Part shown: piece by piece, positions 58,723 to 64,000 of the stretch
Position numbering within the stretch: the stretch's first letter is position 1
Layout: each line of letters opens with the position of its first letter
Assembly (NCBI RefSeq): GCF_019139815.1
Contig: NZ_CP077079.1
Coordinates: 310,001-374,000, forward strand
DNA: 64,000 bases
DNA from: Pseudomonas asgharzadehiana
GTDB taxonomy: Bacteria > Pseudomonadota > Gammaproteobacteria > Pseudomonadales > Pseudomonadaceae
Reading direction: 5' to 3'
Notes under the pieces: generated by a model
Database searches by the model: none
Seen by the model: the letters and a program-made list of their open reading frames with translations, nothing else
Told to the model about the DNA's origin: nothing
Translations under genes and position numbers: made by a program

Positions 58723-59352
58723 GTGAGCGACTCAGCTTCAATTATATCGGATGTGGCAATTGATGAAGATGCGTTTGCTGATTTTATCCACTCTATAGGC
58801 GGAGTCGTTAGTATCGGAAAACGTAATCGTGGAATATTGAATTGGGACGAGGCCACTTTGTATATTTCATTACTCAATTCCGAAAAATTCATGAATTTTT
58901 ATGATTCGCAAGATATTCTCGATTGGGAAAATTTTTTGGGTGCCCCTCCTAAGACAATGATCGAAATGCAGTTGGGTCATTCAAAAGGCTCGATAGAGAT
59001 GTATTTATGGTTGGCGTACGAATTTGGCAGGAAATGGAATTGTGTCGTAGATGATGTTAATGCGGTGACGCTTAACTACTCCGAAGTCTGTGACAGGTAC
59101 ACAAGGTTGAGTATGAAACAGGGTGACGTGAGTGGGATGCGACAGCAGTGGCCAGCGGCTCCCGATGAATACTTTGCTTTTATGCAGGAGCGGGGGCATG
59201 GTGAGATAAAGGAGGACGACTGCGCGCTGTCGCTTTTGACGATTCAACCCACATTATGTCCCGCGGTAGACTACTTTGGTGATGATGGGTTTTATAAAGA
59301 CGGACCCTATGAATCGGGTGCTAAGGGGCGGACGAACCTGCCGGTTCAATAA
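58723..59352 (+). CDS. Probable fused immunity protein
   Basis: A 209-residue soluble acidic protein starting at GTG 58723 with AAGGAGG 11-12 bases upstream. The first ~120 residues (NWDEATLYISLL, LGAPPKTMIEMQLGHS, NCVVDDVNAV) resemble immunity proteins found beside polymorphic toxins. The last ~80 (WPAAPDEYFAFMQERGHGEI) look like the N-terminal half of an SMI1/KNR4 domain, ending early. It may be a fusion made by recombination. The family is named from memory; I give low certainty to both halves. Confidence 0.5.
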   Translation: MSDSASIISDVAIDEDAFADFIHSIGGVVSIGKRNRGILNWDEATLYISLLNSEKFMNFYDSQDILDWENFLGAPPKTMIEMQLGHSKGSIEMYLWLAYEFGRKWNCVVDDVNAVTLNYSEVCDRYTRLSMKQGDVSGMRQQWPAAPDEYFAFMQERGHGEIKEDDCALSLLTIQPTLCPAVDYFGDDGFYKDGPYESGAKGRTNLPVQ

Positions 59353-59537
59353 GGAACGTCAATCCCGATTATCCAGACGCTGGGCGAACTCATAATTGCG
59401 TTAATTGTTCAATTGCTACTGATGCAACACTGGCAGGTAATCCAGCATCTGCATTGAGAGTGTCCAATGCACTGGGTATTGCTAAGGTCTGGGACGAATT
59501 GGCGGAAAGAGCTATTGAAGTTTTCAAGGGGAATTAG
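59328..59537 (+). pseudogene. Remnant of a papain-fold polymorphic toxin tip
   Basis: A short frame without a start reading SIRNVNPDYPDAGRTHNCVN and then CSIATDATLAGNPASAL. The NCVNC segment with following ATDATLAG resembles the catalytic-cysteine start of papain-fold toxin domains in bacterial polymorphic toxins. It ends soon after (IEVFKGN, TAG at 59535), far short of the Cys-His-Asp fold, so it is a fragment. It overlaps the end of the fused immunity gene in another frame and is 1 base from the next gene. Confidence 0.6.
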
Positions 59538-59538
59538 C

Positions 59539-59832
59539 ATGAAGTCGACTTTCTACAAATACAGGTATTTATTGGGGGTATTGCTGCTGATTGCCGCATT
59601 ACTCAATTGCTTTTTTCGATTTTGGGGCGATGCAAGGCCATTTTTTAGCGCGCTGATGCTTCAGTTATGGTTTGGGCAAGCTGTATTTGCCTACCTGAGA
59701 GGTGGCTGGGTCTCTATTGGTCCAGGTGGTTTAGGTAAAGACGCAAATCCAGTAGGGAGGGCTGCACTGGCGTTCGTGTGTTTTGTTATTTATTTATTAG
59801 GGTTTGTATTGGGCTTTGGTAAGGAAGTTTAA
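59539..59832 (+). CDS. Small membrane protein, immunity candidate
   Basis: A 97-residue protein with about three membrane helices (~9-28, 34-54, 74-93). ATG 59539 has AAGGGG 8 bases upstream and directly follows the toxin remnant. It could be the immunity partner of a lost or broken toxin. The family is not recognised. Confidence 0.55.
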   Translation: MKSTFYKYRYLLGVLLLIAALLNCFFRFWGDARPFFSALMLQLWFGQAVFAYLRGGWVSIGPGGLGKDANPVGRAALAFVCFVIYLLGFVLGFGKEV

Positions 59833-59850
59833 GTAACGTACATACACTGA

Positions 59851-59969
59851 AAAGGCGACTTTGCCGAGGCTAATCTGCGAAAGTCTATCGCTGTGCCGAT
59901 CTTGCTTTCTCAGTGGGCGCCGGTTCTGTGAAGGCCCAAGGTCCTGCAAATAAAATATTCGGAAAATGA
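59851..59969 (+). pseudogene. Scrambled remnant of the first TpsA toxin tip
   Basis: AAAGGCGACTTTGCCGAGGC and the following bases match tpsA 52532-52565 with one change. At 59882 the sequence jumps to match 52991-53041 (GCCGATCTTGCTTTCTCAGT), with about 425 bases missing. The matches then stop and a short AT-rich tail (GPANKIFGK, TGA at 59967) of different origin follows, overlapping the next gene's region. Confidence 0.75.
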
Positions 59970-59971
59970 TA

Positions 59972-60421
59972 ATGGAAAACGCACTTAAAATTCGCGAGCT
60001 TATTAACCATATCACCTCCGCTGAACTTTATGAGGGTGATTACGGGAGTTGCTTGACTGATCGTGAAGCCGTATTGAGTGGGGTCGATGCAGCGGACCGC
60101 GACAGCGCCCCTGCTGACTATCTGGCGTTTCTAGGAACCTTTGGGTTTGGCGATTTAGACAGCGCACTTTATATAGAAGATGGTCCAGATAAATACGCGG
60201 CCATCGCCGGATGTGAGGTGGATGCATATAGCCGGATGTATGTTTTTGCAGGTACTTCCGATGGTGTACTTTATGCTTTTGATGCAGGCAATAACTGGTC
60301 GATAGTAGCGATTGATTCGGAGATCGATGGGGTCAGGGTGCTGGCCGATAACTTCTCAAGCTTCATCCTCAAACAATTAATTGAGGTAAAAGGTTATGTC
60401 GATTGGCGAGCGGAGCAATAA
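59972..60421 (+). CDS. SMI1/KNR4-family immunity protein
   Basis: A 149-residue soluble acidic protein with the SMI1/KNR4 pattern (PADYLAFLGTFGFGDLD, YVFAGTSDGVLYAFD, FSSFILKQL). This superfamily is the commonest immunity fold for polymorphic toxins. ATG 59966 is also in frame, but GGAAAA lies 8 bases before ATG 59972. It immediately follows the end of a toxin-like tail, so it is an orphan immunity gene. Confidence 0.8.
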   Translation: MENALKIRELINHITSAELYEGDYGSCLTDREAVLSGVDAADRDSAPADYLAFLGTFGFGDLDSALYIEDGPDKYAAIAGCEVDAYSRMYVFAGTSDGVLYAFDAGNNWSIVAIDSEIDGVRVLADNFSSFILKQLIEVKGYVDWRAEQ

Positions 60422-60658
60422 TTAGCAGTCAAGCGGGTAGCTGAAAGGTTAAGTGAGGTGATCCGCAACGGTGAGAACCTGGGGTTGTTTCACGCACCGG
60501 CTGAGCGTGGCAAAAAGGACTACTCCCTTGAGTTGGCGCCGCTCCATGTCGCGCCGGGGCATGTGTACCTGTTGGGCGATAACCGTGATGTCAGCCACGA
60601 CAGCCGCTTGATGGGCCAAGTCCCGCTTGAGGATGTGGTGGGCAAGGTCACCGGTTAG
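60422..60658 (+). pseudogene. 3' fragment of a type I signal peptidase-like gene
   Basis: Open in the same frame directly after the SMI1 stop. The translated part contains VAPGHVYLLGDNRDVSHDSR and then LMGQVP, the conserved box E region (GDNRDNSNDSR) of S26 signal peptidases. The catalytic Ser and Lys boxes are absent, so only the last third remains. GTG 60458 could start a 66-residue peptide, but it would be inactive. It probably marks the chromosomal edge of the TPS island. Confidence 0.7.
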
Positions 60659-61030
60659 AAATGTAAACGATGTCCCCGGTTTGTAACCCACCAAACCCCA
60701 CCCCTCGCACGCCCCACGCTGTGATCGACTGCACAAAATTCCGACACAATCCTGAACCTTTTCGTACGTTTGAAGGTCTTTACCGCGCCCACCCGCACGC
60801 GGTCGGGCTGCATGGATTGCAGCGTTTTCAAAAACATTAAGGATTGATGTGAGCGTTTATTCCCTATTCCCCGTTGTTTTGCCACTGCCCCCCGCGGTGC
60901 GAATCGTCGTGCCTGGGTGTTGCGCAAACGCATCGAGGATAGGTATTCGGATCGATGGGTCCCTGCGCTCAATTCACCTACTGCCGCCGGGCCTGTTGGC
61001 GGCTTTGACCTGTAGTTCATGGAGTTAGAA
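60659..61030. other. Intergenic region before the autotransporter
   Basis: 372 bases with no gene. A GCCGCC / GGCGGC hairpin (60983-61003) sits just before the ribosome site. The region should contain the autotransporter promoter, which I could not assign. Confidence 0.4.
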
Positions 61031-63619
61031 ATGAAGCACAAGCAGTTCCAGAAAAGCCTGTTGGCAATCGTGGTCGGCGCAATCAGCACGCAAGTGCTGG
61101 CGGTAGAAGTTGACCTCGGGGCAGGCAAAACCCAGTTTGTCAGCGAGACCTACAACGAGTCGCTGATCCTGACCGGGCAGACCACCCAGGTGATCAACTC
61201 GACCAACATGCCTCCCGCCGGGCTGGGGGTCGCGGGTACCCATATCCAGGGGTCATTGATCAATCGCGCCGATATTACGCTCAATGCCGACGGCAATACC
61301 GTGCGCGGCTTTGCGCTGGACCCGATGTTCTGGACCGGTCCGCTCAACCTCAGCCCGGGCTCTGTGACCGGTGATGTGTTGCAGGCCGGCAACATCCGGA
61401 TGAACAACGGTGGCGACGAAGGCCTCGAGATCGGCGCGACCACCATTGGCGGCAGCGTGATCAACTCCGGCACGATCAGTTCTACGCCACCTTCGGCGCC
61501 TGCACCGTCGCCTGGCTTTATCGGCGGAGGCGAGGGCATCTACCTGCACGGCACCACCATTGGCGGCGATGTATCCAACACCGGCCTGATCGACATGGCG
61601 GGCGAAGGCGCGATCGGTATCGTGCTGGACCGTAACAACGCCGACCCGGTGACCATCGGCGGCAAGCTCCTCAACTCCGGCACCATCAGGGCCACCGGCG
61701 AGGGCGCTTGGGGGATCGAGGTGGAAACTCCCACCGCCCCACTGCGTATCGAAAACAGCGGCCTGCTGTCGGCCAATGGCGATGGCGCCCGTGGCGTGCT
61801 GGTGCTTGAAGGTACTCTGGATTACATCCTCAACACCGGCACCATCGAAGGCATGGGCACCAACGCCGGCGCCTTTGAATTCTCCGGTGCCACGTTCGCC
61901 CAGAACAGCGCGACGGGCGCGCGCGGTATCGTCAACCGCGGCATTATCCGCGCCGATGGCACCGCCATCAGCGTTGACACGGCCGACCAGGTCTCGACGT
62001 TTGAGATCAACCAGCAAGCCGGTGAGATTCGCAGCAATTCCGGTATCGCCATCGACGCCGGCAACCTGGCCACGTTGAACTGGACCGGCGGCACGATCAT
62101 CGGTGATGTGCTGAACCTGAACGCGGTGAATATTGACGGCCAGGCCGCTTTCAGCGGCAGCCGCATCATTGCGCCGGTGTCGGTCAATTCGGGCTCGCTG
62201 AACCTGTCGGCCCCCGGCACCGCCATCACCGGCAACCTCAACGTTGCCAGTGGTGCCGGTATCGATATGCACCTGGCCGACAGTGTTGTGCCCACCACGC
62301 CGTACCTGACCGTCAACGGCACCGCCAACTTTGCCCAGGCGTCGACGCTGACCGTAAGCGCCAACCCTGGCGATTTCGCCAGCACCCACGACGGCACCCA
62401 ATACACCCTGCTGCAAGCCACCAGCGTGCAAGACAACGGCCTGTCCGTGGCCAGTGCTTCATCGTTGCTGGACGTGCTCAGCTATTCGTCCGACGCGCAA
62501 ACGGTCAAGGCCGTGGTGGCGGTCAAAAGCAACCAGCAAGTTCAGCAAGACCTGGCGGCTGTGGGCGCCAGCGCGGCGTCGGTCACGGCGGTCAATACCT
62601 TCAAGAACGGTGTACTCAGCAAGCTCAGCGCAGACGACCAAGTCTTCCAGGCGCTGGCCAACGCCGGCACCGCGCAGCAACTGGCGAAAATCGGTGACCA
62701 GCTCAAGCCGGACGTCAACCGTGGTGCTCTCGACGTGGCGTTGTCGGGGCAAACCGTGGTCAACGGCGCGATCTTCAATCGCCTCACCGACCAACGCGAA
62801 AGCCACCAGGTCGGCGGTGTGTGGGTGCAGGGCCTAAGCAGCAACATGGACCAGGACGGTCGCGGCGGTGATAACGGTTATTCGGCCAACAGCAGCGGCA
62901 TGGCGGTAGGTGTGGATGGGCGTCTGAACGACACCACGATTTTGGGCGTGGCCTACAGCTACCTCAATTCCAATATCCACTCCGACTTGGGCAACAAAAC
63001 CGACGTCGAAGGGCACGCGCTGTCGTTGTACGGCAACTGGGCCCTGCAAAACTGGTTCGCCGACGGCAGCCTCAGCTATGGCCACAACGAAAACGACAGC
63101 AAGCGCCACATCGCCGGCACCACGGCCAAGGGCAGTTATGACAGCAATGTGCTGTCGGCCAGCGTGATCGGTGGTTACAGCTTCAAGCCGTCGCAAGCGG
63201 TGGTGATCGAGCCGCGTGTGGCGGCGCGTTATTCCAACGTGCGCATGGATGGCTACGACGAGAAAGGTTCGTCAGCGGCGCTGAGTACGCGTTCGCAACG
63301 TTATGAAGTGGGCGAAGTGGGTGCGGGCGTACGCCTGGCCGGCAACCTGCCGATGGGCGCCGGCAGCTTGCAGCCGGAAGCGACCTTGATGGCCTATCAC
63401 GACCTGATGGGTGACCGCGTGGCGCAAACCTCCAGCTTCGTGGCCGGTGGTTCGGCGTTTACCGTGACCGGTGCATCGGTGGCGCGTGACAGCTACGAGG
63501 CCAGCGTGGGCGTGAACTACAACGTGTCGGACTTCAGCGTGGGCGCCAGCTACACGCGCCAGGCGCGCAGTGGTTTTGATGCCGATGGCGTGATGCTCAA
63601 AGCGCGCTACGCCTTCTAA
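61031..63619 (+). CDS. Autotransporter (type Va) with beta-helix passenger
   Basis: An 862-residue self-secreting outer-membrane protein. Signal peptide MKHKQFQKSLLAIVVGAIST plus QVLA, then a passenger of repeated short beta strands (~25-480; recurring GGSVINSGTI, GGDVSNTGLI, GGKLLNSGTI), a helical linker (~500-590) and a C-terminal 12-strand autotransporter barrel (~595-862) ending in MLKARYAF with terminal Phe. ATG 61019 is in frame, but GGAG sits 7 bases before ATG 61031. No protease or lipase triad is visible, so the passenger may be an adhesin. Confidence 0.9.
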   Translation: MKHKQFQKSLLAIVVGAISTQVLAVEVDLGAGKTQFVSETYNESLILTGQTTQVINSTNMPPAGLGVAGTHIQGSLINRADITLNADGNTVRGFALDPMFWTGPLNLSPGSVTGDVLQAGNIRMNNGGDEGLEIGATTIGGSVINSGTISSTPPSAPAPSPGFIGGGEGIYLHGTTIGGDVSNTGLIDMAGEGAIGIVLDRNNADPVTIGGKLLNSGTIRATGEGAWGIEVETPTAPLRIENSGLLSANGDGARGVLVLEGTLDYILNTGTIEGMGTNAGAFEFSGATFAQNSATGARGIVNRGIIRADGTAISVDTADQVSTFEINQQAGEIRSNSGIAIDAGNLATLNWTGGTIIGDVLNLNAVNIDGQAAFSGSRIIAPVSVNSGSLNLSAPGTAITGNLNVASGAGIDMHLADSVVPTTPYLTVNGTANFAQASTLTVSANPGDFASTHDGTQYTLLQATSVQDNGLSVASASSLLDVLSYSSDAQTVKAVVAVKSNQQVQQDLAAVGASAASVTAVNTFKNGVLSKLSADDQVFQALANAGTAQQLAKIGDQLKPDVNRGALDVALSGQTVVNGAIFNRLTDQRESHQVGGVWVQGLSSNMDQDGRGGDNGYSANSSGMAVGVDGRLNDTTILGVAYSYLNSNIHSDLGNKTDVEGHALSLYGNWALQNWFADGSLSYGHNENDSKRHIAGTTAKGSYDSNVLSASVIGGYSFKPSQAVVIEPRVAARYSNVRMDGYDEKGSSAALSTRSQRYEVGEVGAGVRLAGNLPMGAGSLQPEATLMAYHDLMGDRVAQTSSFVAGGSAFTVTGASVARDSYEASVGVNYNVSDFSVGASYTRQARSGFDADGVMLKARYAF

Positions 63620-63630
63620 ACGCAGCACTT

Positions 63631-63663
63631 CTGTAGTGAGCGGGGCAAGCCCGCTCACTACAG
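63631..63663. terminator. REP-type hairpin after the autotransporter
   Basis: CTGTAGTGAGCGGG / CCCGCTCACTACAG with a short loop, a near-perfect stem 12 bases past the stop codon and between convergent genes. The core GGGGCAAGCCCG is a Pseudomonas REP variant. Confidence 0.75.
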
Positions 63664-63694
63664 GAAGACCTGTTGGCTGGTTCCCTTGGGTGGT

Positions 63695-64000
63695 TCAGAG
63701 CAACTTGCGCTGCACCGCCTCATCCAGCGTACTGCGCGTCAGCGCCTCCACCACTTCCCGCGTATCGGCCTGGAACGGGATGCCCACAATCAGCACCAGG
63801 TGCATCCAGGTGCGCACCGATTCGCTCTTCTTGACGCGGCCCAGTTCCTTGCCGTCCTTGTCCTTGAACACCGTCTCCAGGGTGAAGATGTTCTTCGCCG
63901 TGCTCGGAATGATGAAAAATGTGAAGCCGGTGATAAACGCCGATACCGGGCTGTACTCTTCGTTGTTATGCAACGTGGCATCCACGTAGATATCCGAGTC
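63695..64000 (-). CDS. Hypothetical membrane-associated protein (partial, 5' end beyond the window)
   Basis: The C-terminal 101 residues of a gene whose frame is open through the end of the window (reading DSDIYVDATLHNNEEYSPVS at the edge). One membrane helix (SAFITGFTFFIIPSTAKN) is followed by a beta-rich stretch (TLETVFKDKDGKELGRV) and a second hydrophobic segment (TWMHLVLIVGIPF). It resembles small Pseudomonas lipoprotein-type hypotheticals; function unknown. Confidence 0.7.
   Translation of the reverse strand, partial: DSDIYVDATLHNNEEYSPVSAFITGFTFFIIPSTAKNIFTLETVFKDKDGKELGRVKKSESVRTWMHLVLIVGIPFQADTREVVEALTRSTLDEAVQRKLL

Overview
The window looks like a chromosomal segment of a fluorescent-group Pseudomonas (P. 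fluorescens lineage). The evidence is the rRNA sequences, the many Pseudomonas-type REP palindromes (cores such as GGGGGCTTGCCCCC), the high-GC codon use, and gene families typical of the group: a PctA-type chemoreceptor, mgo/pvf genes, pgaABCD, DUF2789 and EmrAB-like pumps. No database search was run, so family names rest on recognised motifs and recalled homologues.

Layout. 1-3945: the 3' end of 16S, an internal spacer without tRNAs, 23S, and two tandem 5S genes each with its own terminator. 4200-6080: an amino-acid chemoreceptor. 6120-11668 (minus): a four-gene mgoBCAD/pvfABCD operon that should make a diazeniumdiolate or pyrazine-N-oxide signal. 11999-17594: a GntR regulator, a TauD-like dioxygenase with an ABC importer, and a LysR regulator. 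17765-21816: an MFS/HlyD/outer-membrane tripartite pump. 21973-23780 (minus): a PP2C phosphatase behind a decayed AbiE-like HTH/nucleotidyltransferase pair with a perfect 24-bp palindrome upstream. 23817-28758: DUF3142 and large periplasmic proteins, a GT-C glycosyltransferase and DUF2789. 28931-33975: a MarR-controlled FUSC/DUF1656/HlyD/OMF aromatic-acid-type pump. 34056-36331: two envelope proteins. 36600-42918: pgaABCD for poly-beta-1,6-GlcNAc. 43373-60658: a two-partner secretion / contact-dependent inhibition island. 61031-63619: an autotransporter. From 63695 to the end of the window is a partial minus-strand gene.

The most interesting region is 43.4-60.7 kb. A TpsB transporter and a 2706-residue TpsA/CdiA-like exoprotein are followed by a chain of C-terminal toxin modules and small immunity-like genes. 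They are a functional-looking toxin tip with a 2-TM immunity protein, a diverged tandem copy of both, and a 3.5-kb silent cassette that repeats the last third of tpsA with a different VENN-type toxin tip and its own immunity gene. After these come a fused immunity-like protein, a papain-fold toxin remnant, a membrane immunity candidate, a scrambled scrap of the first toxin and an SMI1/KNR4 immunity gene. The shared 2-kb repeat could let recombination swap the toxin tip in frame. A structured leader-like sequence, upstream of a small minus-strand gene, sits at the cassette boundary.

Second in interest is the mgo/pvf operon with its A-T-R synthetase and two non-heme iron oxygenases. Third is the eroded HTH/nucleotidyltransferase/PP2C cluster with its palindromic operator.
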